Shown here piece by piece: positions 19,585 to 31,700 of a stretch of DNA of 35,228 bases. This stretch comes from Apostichopus parvimensis (taxonomy: Eukaryota; Echinodermata; Holothuroidea; Aspidochirotida; Stichopodidae). The position numbers were made by a program, and so were the translations under genes. Location: the NCBI GenBank assembly GCA_000934455.1, contig KN887449.1, positions 55,123 through 90,350 of the forward strand. The letters run 5' to 3'. The notes below the pieces were generated by a model, which searched no databases, was not told the origin of the DNA, and saw only the letters and a program-made list of their open reading frames with translations. Position 1 is the first letter of the stretch; the number at the start of each line of letters is the position of its first letter.

Positions 19585-19787
19585 CTGCAAAGGGAAAAGA
19601 AGTGAACAAAAGTAGAGATTTCAGGTTATTTGAAAATAACCACTACCCCTCCCACCCTGACCGTAAATAAAAAATGAACAAATTGTGGGATGGATGAGCC
19701 CACATACCAAAGTGCACTACTCCTAAGCCCTAGCCTAACCCTATTTAAATGTACTGTTTAAGTTCCACAAGGGGTGCAGAGTTAGAT

Positions 19788-19808
19788 GGGGGTGGGGTGG
19801 GGGTGGGG
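19788..19808 (+). other. G-quadruplex-capable tract
   Basis: Four G runs of 5, 4, 5 and 4 bases are separated by single T residues, a tight potential quadruplex on the strand that is template for PLCG transcription. A fifth GGGGG lies at about 19820. Confidence 0.75.
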
Positions 19809-22083
19809 AGAGAGGACAAGGGGGTTACCATCAGCTATTTGTGATTTAAGTTCTTTAGCTTCCAAGATATCCAGGGACACAGTATAGAATGAAGATGTAA
19901 ATCTTTCACAGATTTTAAAGTAATTATCAATCTTTTATTTTATCGAAATTTATTCAAAATTTTATCAAAAATTAATAATCAATCAATTTATCAATCAATT
20001 TATCAATCTTTCAAAGTATTTATCAGAAGTATTTATAGGTAGTAATTATCAGTAGTATCTCTACATCAAGCTGAACAGATGTATCTGCTTTATGTCCATC
20101 TTCTTATTTTTACAAGAAGATATCACTAAATCTAACTTTGACCTGTTTTGGCAATCTGTATCTGATTTCAACAAGCAGAGGGAGAGCCCGCACGGCAAGC
20201 ATCGGTAGATACAACTTATACCACCATAAACAGCTGAGTATGCATTAACATTGATAAGGCGTATCCATGCATGCAGAGTGCTAACATTTTTCCACATTTT
20301 TCTTCAAACTGATTATTTCTATTTTTTTTAGTGTTAACAATTTCTTTTTAGAAGGAGAAATGAACATCCAATACCCCCCCCCCACTCCTCCCCTCCTGGA
20401 TCAACCCATGATATTAACCTGTTTCAAAGCAATTTATAGAATATGGGATATGACACCGAAAACTTTCAGCAGTAAAAGAAAGGTTGACTATTAAGAGTAT
20501 ATCCAATGATGATATCCTGAATTAGGTCATAAGGTCAAGCAAAGCAATTACTGAAAAATGAGGAACTACGAGAGCGTGACTGTCCTGGTTTTCAACATTG
20601 CCCTAGTAATTACTATTTTCTGCATGGTATGCACAAATGTGAAGCGATCAATGTGTTTGCCCTGACACAGATAGAAACCTCACTCTTATTATCATTGTGT
20701 ATGTATACAGAATCACTCCGTAGGCACATATCGCATTTTGTTTGTTACGAACTGAGTACCCTCTATGATAACCTGTGATATAATACAAACAAACCTAGTG
20801 AAGGAAAAGTGCCCAAAAAAGCTGCTTCAATTTTTTCCCCCCCCCCCCATTTTTTTACCCCAATTTCTTTCCCCCAATTTTTTTTTTCCTTCCTTCTTAA
20901 TATGAACAACCTCTGCCACTGTATTTATTATTAATGACTTTTAATAGTTGCCACCGTTAAATCCCACCTGGTCTACAAAGGAGAAGAAACCCCAAGATAA
21001 TTCCCAAAATTCCCTAGCAGTCGATCTCCCTGTCAATGTTAAACAACATGTATACGCAAACGAAGTTAAAAACATTGTCCAAATACACAGCAGCCGGGAA
21101 TCTTTTGTTTTTCTTTTTTTTTTATGTTACTTTTTTTCATCCCGAGAGACCTTTTATGAACGTCACCGATCACACGAATGAAAGTTTTCTCTACGTACGA
21201 AACGATTAACATCAATGATAAATCCAATGATAAAATCAATGATAACATCGATGATAAAATCAAATGAGACATTTATTCTCACAGTTCCTCTGACCTTTTT
21301 AAAAATTTCTACAATCGGTAAACAACATATCGAGCAGCTAATATCCCTTGGGATTTTTAATTTTACTTAAACAGTCAAATTCAATGTACCCTTGAAATGT
21401 CTACAGTAACTTAATTCAAGATTAGCTCTAGATTCTCGACAAAACTTCGTTCGTTACAAAACCACATTTCAAATTACTCTCTCGGATGCCGAGAGGCAAA
21501 TCAGGGTGGGGGGGGAGACTGAATACGACAAATGTTCCATCAACGGTATGGATACGGTCGTTTTGACATTTAATGAGCAACCAAGGACTTCTAGAAGATA
21601 CATTTTTTCTGATTATTCTCTGTGCATGCTCAAAACAATATGTAACAGTACAGTCTAAAATACATAAATGGAAAAAAGCATCAAACTTTATTAAAAAATA
21701 CCAAAATTAGCACCAAAAAAACAACAGTGTATTAAAACATCCGGTATGCAATCTACTGAAAAAAATGTTGTTTTTAATTAGCAATTTATTCTTGAAATTT
21801 CTAATACTCATCAAAATATACTTTTCTGGATGGTTTTAAACCTCTAAAATTATTTCCAGAGCATAAAATTATACAGTATTTCCGGTATTTACTACACATT
21901 CTTTGAGGGTGGCAGTAAAAAAAAACAATTTTCAGGTGAAAGTCCGAAAGTGAGTGACGCCTTTTTGACATTCTCACATATCTAGGGGCAATGCTGATGA
22001 CTTTTAAACATTTTAAAGATTAAGAGGACCAGGCCGGGCATTTTAATCCAAGAAGGGGGGGGAGCTTTTCCCAACCACAGACA

Positions 22084-22510
22084 TGTAACCATAGGCGTAG
22101 GAGGCGTAGGAGGCGTAGGAGGCGGGGGGGCTGAGTGGGGCTGCAGCCCCCCCAACCAAAATTTTTTGTGAAAATTCAGGCAATATGCTGAGAATTTTTC
22201 GGGCACCTACTGAAAGAAAAATAATTTGCAATGTGTCTTTCAAATGGTTAAACTGATATTTTTATTATCATTTTTATTGTAACGACTTCCCCAATAATTC
22301 TAACCAATATGGAAGGGTAATAACACGGAATATGATTGTATGTTATTGGCATGTGATGTAATAACCGATGAATGCCTATTTGATACGCACAATAACCTAT
22401 AACATGTTGAACGCGTGTAGCGCGAAAAAAATGTTGGTTCTATTTTTTGGGCAAGTCGTTACAGCCCCCCCCCCAAATCAAATTAGGCTCCTACGCCTAT
22501 GCCTGTAACC
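22084..22510. mobile_element. Foldback / MITE-like element with nested inverted repeats
   Basis: The outer terminal inverted repeats are cataggcgtaggag (22090-22103) and its reverse complement (22488-22501). A 7-bp direct repeat, tgtaacc, flanks both (22084-22090 and 22504-22510) and may be a target duplication. An inner pair of ~30-bp inverted repeats starting tgtaacgactt lies at 22278-22307 and 22434-22463. The left end has three tandem copies of ggcgtagga. It contains no transposase frame, so it is non-autonomous. Confidence 0.7.
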
Positions 22511-24024
22511 AGGGGGGCTTTATAGAACCTGTAGGGCTATTATCACTGCACTCAATCACTTCAGAAGATCCTTGTACTCCCAAAAGAATCTTTCTGATCA
22601 AATTTTTTCGGTCTTCTTTCATAACAGTTTACAACTTGGTTTCTTAAAAGATGACGACAAAAGATCAATAAGTTCCAACTAAATATCAAAGATCAATAAC
22701 TGGAGCTAAAAATTGGGGCAATAAAATAAAAAATTAAAAAATAAATATAGCACAGCATGAAAGGTATGGTACGGGACAAGTCAGATATAAAATAAACACA
22801 TTGGAAAAACAAAAGTGCACTACATCTCTTTGCAATTATCTTCAAATATTGAAATGCAGTCAAGTAAAAACAAATATATTTAACATATAAAAGAAAAAAG
22901 AACAAGATTGCAGTGACAACTGTTGCATTTTTGTCCCTTGTTGGATAACAAGTTGAGTGACTGAATGATTGAATGTCATACGGTCCATCAATGGAAACCA
23001 AAACACCTCATAAAAGGTGCTTATAAAATCAAAAATCAAAGTTATGTAAATAATATCTCCTATCTTTCAAATATTGGATTATTTTCTTTCTGTAGTATTC
23101 CATCCACTCCCATCCCCCCCCCCCCCCCCATCAACCCTCTTTTCAAAAGAAGAATCAAATAAAACATTGAAAATAGGACCCAAAGTCTCTCTAACAGGAA
23201 TATCTTATCAATAGTCTGCTTATAAACCAGTTTTGAGATTTTTTTTTATAAATCTACTCCAGCGCTGTGGCAGGAAGCTTTATTCATATGGCAGTATATG
23301 AACCTTTTTTGTAAATGTTAGTGGTATGAGTTGACTTGTACATTTTTTTTAACTTTAAAATTGCTTAAAACTTTGTGCATTTCATCTAAAGGTTAATGTT
23401 TTTTCCAATTGTTTTCACTGTTTTACACCGCCCCCCTGCCCCTCCCAATGAATCAAAAGTAAAACTGACATGATGTCACTGGCATATATACTGAGGTGGA
23501 CAGGTGTTGTAAAACAGCCGGCAGTGGGCGACTTTTTAACCAAAATTTGTTTTTAACGCCAAGCTCAGAGCTTTCCATCCTGTACGCAGTGTACGGTTTA
23601 CTAATTACCTATAAAGGGCAACTGAGGCTTATGAATTCAGAGTTTCATGACCTTGTTCGACAGGCGAAAAATCAAAAGGAAATTGTTGAAGCGTCGGAGG
23701 GTAACTAATCAATTGAAGACATCAAATAAATAAATAAGATATCTTCTTTCCTCCTCTTCGATACGATTTTGGCTATAAACATGAAATATTTGGCAACTTT
23801 TTTTGGGGGGCAATTTTTACAATTGATACAGACCTATGGAACGTACAATACAGTATCATTTGCACCTTTACAAACCTAGCAGCAGTTGACCAAGACATTT
23901 CTGACAAATGAGTACGATATCCACAGAGAACTAACTAAACTGCTATTGACGTACCAAATATGAGATTCACCAATGGGGAACTTTCGTGAGTCGTTCGGTC
24001 TCTGAAACTGATATTAAATTAAAA

Positions 24025-24037
24025 TGACCTTTGACCT
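24025..24037 (+). promoter_or_regulatory. DR1 nuclear-receptor-like motif
   Basis: The string tgacctttgacct is the exact reverse complement of the DR1 consensus AGGTCAAAGGTCA bound by HNF4/RXR-type receptors. It is in deep intron and may also be part of a TGACCTT-rich repeat, since related strings occur at about 24155-24170. Function is unproven. Confidence 0.3.
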
Positions 24038-27000
24038 ATAAACACAATAGCAACCTGGACCTCAATTGAAAGGTATCAATACATATAAAGTAAAAAAATT
24101 CACGAAAAAGGGAATTTACTGAATTAGAAGGTTTTCAGATTTTGACCATTGGTGACCTCAAATGACCTTTATCCTCCAACAAAACCACTACAAGGCCACA
24201 ACCTAATTACTAGTACTGGTTGTAACCAAAGCAGCCAAGATCTTACTAATGGGGAATCTATGTAACGTTTGAAATTCATTCAAACCAGGCATGGTGAGTT
24301 CTTGTGTTTACCATAAATGGCATCACACAGAGACTAATGTCGTTATTATGCATGTAGATCTTTTTTGGCCTTCAGCAATTAAGGAATCAAACAACCAAGG
24401 ACTTAAACAAACAAGTTTTCTCCAAGAATGCAGTTACTTGATCCTACATACTGCATATAAGTTGTGATTGAAAAGAAAGTCAACATTTTAAGCACGCAAT
24501 CAACATTTCCGTAAAGAAAAAAGGAAATAAATACATTCTGGAATTAATGGCGAGCACCTTCCTCAAAGATTGCCTGTACTCGATTCTACCCGATAAGACA
24601 AATATCAGCTCCCATTACATTATCAAAACTTAACCAAACAGCCATTTCTACCCTGTAACCAGGATGTAACGACAATCGCTATGTCAACAACATTTAATCT
24701 GCCGAGCGCAGCAGGCTATTTCCTTCTCGAAACTCCTGTGTTGAGACTAAACATGCAATGTCTTGGAACAGCATGAAATGGACAACAGTTGGCAAAGCAT
24801 ATTCTAAAAACAGCCTCATGAGTTCAATAAGAGTTCAATAACATACTTTAATGTCTCAAGTGACTACTCTATTGTTTTAGTTTAATTTGCATAATTTAAT
24901 GTGCTTTCTTGTCTGATTCAGTCGTTGTTGTTTATACTTCTCCGAGTATTTTGCAAAGCTCGAGTTGAACTTTTGGGTCTTGTTTTTGACCGACGGTACC
25001 TTGGATCATCGTTCTTGAAGGAGTGAAAATAACAAGGTCCGACACGACTATCGAATGTCGCGGTAGTGAATTACACAAATGATAAAACTTTGTGCTGCTG
25101 CATTAAAGAGCATCGCAACGTTGGAATCCTCTCTGTAAATGCTGTCATGCTATTCTCAATTCTGAATGAGATGTACGATAAAATGGCTTGCAGTAAGTCC
25201 CAAATTATATTGTCATCCAAAATAATAAAATAACATTTGTTTTCCTGCTACCAAACCATACCCTTACTACCAAAATCTGTCATATCTGCATCCCTCCCCT
25301 CCACCCCTCCCACCTTTGATATCATGTGCACAGCACAGTCACTATCAGGTGGAAGGTCCAGATTTAACCTTTCCAAGATAAAGGTTTGCTGGTCTACAAA
25401 ATCATCGTTTTTACTGAATATACATAGATCTAACATTGCTACAACAATAATGATGGTTTTACCAGAGGCTGGAAGGACGGCCGATCTTTATATCACATAT
25501 TAAAGAGCTGTCCAGTAATATGGGTCTAAGCAAGCTAAAAGTGGAGTACTGAAATTCTAAATGTAAGGTTTTATTTGACCTTCAGCTGCAAGAGACAAAA
25601 GTTTCCCTCCCACTCGTGTTTCCTACCCACTCCCGGCCTTTCCCTTTCCCACTAACACCACCCCAGTTATGGTACTGTACCTCTTTACAGGCCTTGACGC
25701 TCAATTTTACGGACATGTTTAACAGCCACATTTGTTTCCTTTGTAAACGTTAAAGTTTGAACTACTCTTTAGGTTAGAAATGTAAAGAGTTATCATGAAA
25801 CAAAATTAACATTCACATAATCACACAATCTTTACAATATACTTTTTTGCCCCAAAATGGGATTTTTTTTTTGGCCCATTTCCAAGAAATCGGGCAAATG
25901 GAGTTCATCCATGTTTTCTGCATGAAACAGTCGAACCAAACCAGAAATTGAACCTGTAGGGGGGGGGTGGGGTGGGCAGGCGTATGGATCTTTAACGTTC
26001 ATATCTTTACATCAGACTATTATCCAGACTAATTATGCGAACCCAATCCCTCGCACCAGATACGTAAAGACTGTTGAAGACTTCACCACTTTAGGTCTCT
26101 CCGAATTTTTCAATTTAGCATTTATCAAATGCTGTCAAGTCATACAATGGATCACAGGCAGTTATAAAATGTGTGCATTGTTTTCCAGTATTACTTATTT
26201 TTCGGTCGAGACTTTTGCTTGCCAATGCACGCAATCCATCCACGTCTGGAACAAGAACTGTTCCATCTCTTTGGTAAAAACAAAGGTGATTTTTTACATC
26301 AATTGGGATGTTTCATTCCCCAGTTCTCTACAAGTGGGCCAAAATTTTTCGGCATAATAGTATGTCGTTGTGTCTGTGTGATGGTTTTGCTGTGGTGTAG
26401 GTTTGGCTGTAATGGAATGCAAACTATACAATACTGAACTCTAATGTACCCATTCTGCTACACACCACTGTATTATGACAGTATATATACCTTTAAACTG
26501 CCCCAGGGACAGCTGATAGAACAGACGAACACGCCCCACTCGGCAAATACTAACATACAAAAATCGTAACAATCTTGGATTATTTTCGACAATGTGAACC
26601 ATAGATAAGACATGCATGCATAACAAATACTCTTTTACAATCTCATTTTGAAAAGTTAATGAATAGATTTCCAGATCTCCCTTGTGGTCTCTAGACCAGG
26701 AACCAGATACGGTTGTGAGGGTAAGAATGGTTTCTTTACTTTACATAAATATTGTACTGCCTAAAAACCTGCGGTTTATATATTTCATTTTCAGAAATGA
26801 CAAAAAGTAAAAATGCAAGAAATTTCTTTGTCAGACATCCCCAGATGTGCATTCTGCAGGTAGTCTAGGAAACAAATGTTAATATTAAGCAAACTGAACT
26901 AATTTTCCTTTTTATTATAATATTTTTAAAAAACATTTTGCCTACAAAATATCAAAATATTAAGGTTTGATCACAATTTTTCTCTTTTAATTTCCAATAT

Positions 27001-27305
27001 GGAAATAGAATTTTCATACAATCTTGGGACGAAAGCAGATATCTGTCACCATAGCAACAAATATGAACCTGTCAAACATCAAAACACTGTTCTGGTAAAT
27101 GTATAGTTAGTGGGGAGGGTCAATTTACAAAAATTTGTCTCTTCTGGTGAAAAAAAATCACATAAGTTCTCCAAAAAACAGCTCATCATACTGACAAGGA
27201 CTAAATATCTTCACATATTCTTTTTTCCAACTGAAACGTTGATAAAAACAACCCACTTTGTCTGACAAGTTTCCACACCTATCAAAGCGTGGCAAAATTA
27301 CTCAC

Positions 27306-27421
27306 GTGTTATGAGATGAAGCCATCCAATAATTGCAGAGCGGTTGATCCAAGGTGTGGACCACTTGATCGTGATTACTATCCCAAATCTGGTTGTTTTT
27401 TGAATACAGGTAATCCACAAA
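27306..27421 (-). CDS. PLCG1: PLCG exon (start of catalytic X box), codons 55-92
   Basis: The exon is 116 nt. It opens FVDYLYSKNNQIWDS and ends PLCNYWMASSHN, with the final Thr codon split by the intron. It aligns with the vertebrate 'FVTFLFSKEN...PLSHYWISSSHNT' block that starts the X domain. The His at codon 91 is the first catalytic histidine (His335 of human PLCG1), followed by the Ca-binding Asn. The acceptor is TTTTCTCCAG and the donor AC|GTGAGT. Confidence 0.93.
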
Positions 27422-27614
27422 CTGGAGAAAATCAATGTAAACAGAATCGAAGGTTAAATTGGGTCCGTTAAACTATTCTACATAAACATACTTATTACAC
27501 GTAAGATTTTCACCGGGACCGAAGTCCACGTTCTAACATCATAACAGATTTTCCATAACCAATTTTCAGGGCACACATCTTTCACGGTCATCTGGGTTGT
27601 ATAATTTGAAAATT

Positions 27615-27937
27615 CATTGAGCTTAACAGGTGGTGACACGAGCCATGAATTTTACTACATACGGTTTATGCAGGGTTTCCAACCACGGCAATTAAACATA
27701 CAAACACTTAGAGACATCTTCTAAGGAAGTTAAGAAATCAATTCAAGATATGACAAATTATGTCACCAAACAAGAATAATGTTAAACTTCATTGATCTTA
27801 ACAGGTGACACCAGCCATGAATTTCACTACCTACAGTTTACGCAGGGTTTCCCACCAACTGCATTTAAACATACAAACACTAAGAAACACCTTCTAAGGA
27901 AGTTAAGAAATCAATTCAAGATATGACAAGTGTCATG
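27615..27937. repeat. Tandem duplication, two ~150-bp units
   Basis: Units at about 27615-27767 and 27790-27937 share gcttaacagg/tcttaacagg, agccatgaatt, gcagggtttcc, catacaaacac and the 20-mer ctaaggaagttaagaaatca in the same order. The offset is about 172-175 nt. They differ by scattered substitutions and small indels. Confidence 0.9.
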
Positions 27938-28364
27938 TAAGAGTTCATCAAAATTACATTTACATTAATATCTTACGAAAGACAGAGAGACATATCAAAT
28001 ATGAAAGCTGTAATACACATCCGGCCATCATAAACACACAATTTACAAACCTAACCAATATCATAACAGGCCTAAATATTCTCTCTTTCACTTTTGTCAG
28101 GTGCCCTACAATCACGATGATAATTACGATATTAGGAATTTGTTTTCCCACAGGAATTAGCCAGTTTGCATAAGAAAAACAAAATATGAGCAAATCAAAG
28201 GTTCTGTTTCATGAACAAGTCAACACACAGAACGGATGAATTACCGCCTAAACTGCACCTTATAATGATGCAAAATGAGTCACCATAGCAACAAAGATGA
28301 ACTTTTATTTAGTACCCCTGTAGAAACATCCAGCAAAGGTTAAAGAAATTATCAATCCAGCAAA

Positions 28365-28552
28365 GGTTGCTTTAAGACTTTAAGAGAAGCATTGAGACAT
28401 ACTGCTAAACCAGTAGGAAGGCCTGTGACTACCTTGCTTGGAAAAATAAAGTCGCAATTTAAGGACATTAACATTAACAATTTCGAGGAAGCAATAAACC
28501 TTGCAAAGATCGTGATGCGTGGCGGAGGTTAATCACTGAGTATGTCGGATAG
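28365..28552 (+). pseudogene. Non-LTR retrotransposon C-terminal relic, frameshifted
   Basis: A + frame reads LREALRHTAKPVGRPVTTLL, then KSQFKDININNFEEAINLAK. After one frame shift it reads KDRDAWRRLITEYVG and a stop (TAG at 28550). The GRP...DRD-x-WR order is the usual C-terminal end of LINE polyproteins. The frame break marks a dead copy. The orientation is opposite to the relic at 12.1 kb, and the sequence differs enough to suggest another family. Confidence 0.65.
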
Positions 28553-28647
28553 ACGAGACTCAACTACTTCTACTACTAGAAACATCTGCATTTGATTGTA
28601 GACATTTAACATGGAGTCTGGTTACATAATCTTTCTGACAGCCTTAC

Positions 28648-28758
28648 CTCTTCCATAGTGAAGTATGATGCATCTTCCTTCCTCTTGCCGAACAGAGAGC
28701 CCCTGAAATAATCCGCAATGTGTTCCTTCACCGCATCGGGGTCGTTGGCCAGGTTGTC
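28648..28758 (-). CDS. PLCG1: PLCG exon (EF-hand to X-box linker), codons 18-54
   Basis: The exon is 111 nt and phase 0 at both ends. Its acceptor is a CT-repeat tract ending in AAAG, and its donor is GAG|GTAAGG. It ends ...SYFTMEE, equivalent to the 'EPYFFLDEF' stretch of vertebrate PLCG, the last EF-hand-like lobe before the catalytic core. A GKRK basic patch sits mid-exon. It is separated from the previous exon by a 5-kb intron. Confidence 0.87.
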
Positions 28759-31700
28759 CTTTGTGAGAGAGAGAGAATGAAACCAGAGACAGTATTAAAC
28801 AAAAGAATCATTAAAACTGGTCATGTATGGATAATATATATTACTTGGTCAATTCTGAAAGTGTAATATGCAGAAACATCAGTTGACAGGAAGCAGGCTT
28901 GAGAGATGTGCTGCTCCCAAAAAGATTTGAGTGCAAAAGTCTAGCCTACAATCTCTTTAAATATAGGCCATTCAATTGTTATGTAATGCATGGGTTTGGG
29001 GGGGAGGGGGGAAGCAGGGGCATGTTCCCTGCAAGTTCTTGTGAAAAATCTCAATAGGGCTCCTTGCAATTAATGTGAAAGACCCTTTCTTTGGTATAAA
29101 ATGTATCCCACCTTTCCATGTTTGTGATTTAATAAGAAGTGCCCTTGGGTTATCATAAGTACACAGATGATTGAAAAATTAAATTAAAAAAAAATTAGTT
29201 CAAAAGTGTCTTGTTGTTGAAAATACCATTCAATAATGGAAATTCTGTTACATATGATGGGCTAAGGAGGGAAATCCATTTGTGGGAAAGTGTGTGGTTT
29301 GCCCCTCCCCCCTTCCCCCCTCCCCCTCAATTTAATTACACTGGCTGTGAAAGCTTGCCAAATATCTGTAAGAGGTTTTGGTAAGTACACTCACATAAAG
29401 AAAGTTTCGTTTTGCTATTTACCAATTACATATGAATGCATACGACAAAATTTCATTTTGACAATATATTTGCTAGACAGTACCGCCAGAGTCTTAATCG
29501 ATCTGGAATACAAACATACAGAAATTATAAAGTTAGCAAACAGGAGAAGGGGTGACTGTGTTGCCTTTTCAATAGTTTAAGATATCACCACATTACTAAC
29601 CCATTCTACCTACCCCTTTATGCCCCCATCCACTCACTCCACCCCACCCCCCCCCCACCCCCGGCCTTCTTCCCAAAGAAATAGATTACAATAACCCTTC
29701 AACTCAGCAAATTGATTTTTACCACTATAGTATTTCTACCTCGATGTTATTGGGGACACTTGCTGAAACCGATTCCAACAAGAAATGGGCGTAATAGAAC
29801 TCTTTGAAGTTCTATCATAAGAGGTTCTATTTATTCAGCACTTTGCTACTGTTTGAACAACTTTCCATCAAAAGAAAACCCAAGTTTTTCTGAGCAATAA
29901 ATGTGACAAAACTGTTTGTTTTTCCTTATTATATCAACATATGGCAGTAAGATTTTACCTTTCCTAAATTTCCACGGTCATTACTTTTGAGAGGTTTATT
30001 TTACACTTATTATTCATTCAGACTGTTAATGAGACACAAGCTGAGGTTTCAACATCGGTTCTGAAAAGAGAAAGATTTACGACGCTTGTTCTTTCCCTCG
30101 CTCCCTCGCGCGCTTGACAGTCTGGTGACCCCTGATTGCCACTTGCAGATGCTTTTTCTTTAAACTGAAAATGATAAACACAAACTGATGATGTTCAACA
30201 GACCCCTGATTGCAAAGAGGTACTGTATGCTTATAGTTTGGCTTATATTCAAAACAGTAGGTCAAAAGTGAATCCAATTTGATTTAGTTTTCTTCGCAGT
30301 TTGATGATTCGATTTTCATCAAATCACCGAGTACCACGCACAAATTACGTATATATCCTAAAATGAGGCTCGTACGTGTGGGCACCATAGTCTCTTTTAA
30401 ACGCTTTTCTGCCTCAACCAATTTACAGTGCAAATATTACTACCGTTTTACCGACAATTTGTTTCTGCAAATTGGAAGAGACCCTATTTTTAGTTGTTTG
30501 TTTACTTAAACGACTTTGATGGAGAGGTTGGTTGCATGGATGATTTTCCAAGTCGGTATCGAGACCTATCACGACTTAAAACCACGACAAAGTGGGACAA
30601 AACGAGCAATATTTCGGGCCAGTATCTTTCATGAACTCGAGGGATTGCAGAGTCACCAAAATTTAATTTAATCAATAAAGTGGATTAATTCCTCCAGTTC
30701 CTATTTTTTTTTTTTTTCAAATCCAATGAAGACATAAAAAGACAAAAAATCCTGCATTAAACTGTAGCAATGATTTCCTTAAAAGAATTTTGTTTGATTT
30801 TATTGTGTAATTTATATGTCTTTGTACGATTCCTGTCTATACAGTATATGACGTTGACCTCAGTATTTCTATACACGTGTGAATGAAAGACCGAAAAACT
30901 GCTCATCGTCACGGCGATTCTGCTGAAATTGTATTTGTTATTCTTCTATGATATCAAGTACACTTATTAACAGAGGGAAATAATATTTCTACACAAAGAA
31001 AAAAAATAGCATTTTGAAGAATTTGTATCGGGTTCCAATCAATAAATCCACGAGACGATTATTATACAAAAGTAAAGCTTTTTGAAGAACATTTGCGGTT
31101 ATGACATCACAAGCTGGTCATCTACCGTGATCTACTCCAGGTAAGAATCGAGGAGTTTCAGCCGGTTAAAATAGGTTTTACGTTTAAACTAACCATAACT
31201 TGAGTAAGAAACAAGATATTGAGATGTGGTCTTCAACGAACAGTGTGCCATATTTTTTTCTTTGCCATAAAGTGCCACATTGCAATAAAGTGCCACATTA
31301 TCTGCCACTGAAATATCACATTACTTCTGGAGTAGGCAAAGTCTCGGCATGTTCAATGTCATCTATGATACACACAGGCATGTAGGGTATTACAAAGCTT
31401 CCTTACTTTTCCCTGACATTATTTATCTTTTACCCCTGTTATATATTTCCTTTTTTTCAGCAGACCAAGATTGATCGAGCAAACCTGACCTCAAAAGTAC
31501 CTCTTGCGTGAAAAGAGCTCCCGCATAAAACCAGCTTGACAAATGGAATTGTTTATGAATCTGCTGCTGCTGTTTTAAAACCTCAGATGATATATCAACC
31601 ATTCAAAGAGACATTCAAGAGACGTCCGTTGCAACGTTACATTAAACACATGACAGGTTCAGAACCGTGACGGAGAGGTTAAAAAAAAACAGGACAAAAA

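Larger units (their letters stand above)
19585..27305 (-). other. 7.7-kb intron within X box
   Basis: This is the largest intron in the window, falling two codons after the first catalytic His. It holds a G4-capable tract (19788-19808), short TTATCAAT repeats (about 19975-20020), C-tracts (about 20373, 20838, 23116), a foldback element (22084-22510), a nuclear-receptor-like DR1 string (24025-24037) and an X-box-like string (27045-27058). No second gene is supported; the longest open frames are about 100 codons and unrecognised. Confidence 0.8.
27422..28647 (-). other. Intron between EF-hand and X box
   Basis: The 1,226-nt intron contains a ~150-bp tandem duplication (27615-27937), an X-box-like motif (28279-28292) and a LINE reverse-transcriptase tail on the + strand (28365-28552). 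Confidence 0.85.

Noticed and set aside
23496-23708. 70-codon + frame ending in a lysine/glutamate-rich tail near aataaataaata
   Set aside because: It resembles a processed fragment superficially, but no family is recognised and there is no further support.
29796-29816. Palindrome tagaact...agttcta as a hormone or heat-shock response element
   Set aside because: A 7-bp stem with 6-nt loop is expected by chance at this scale, and spacing fits neither consensus well.
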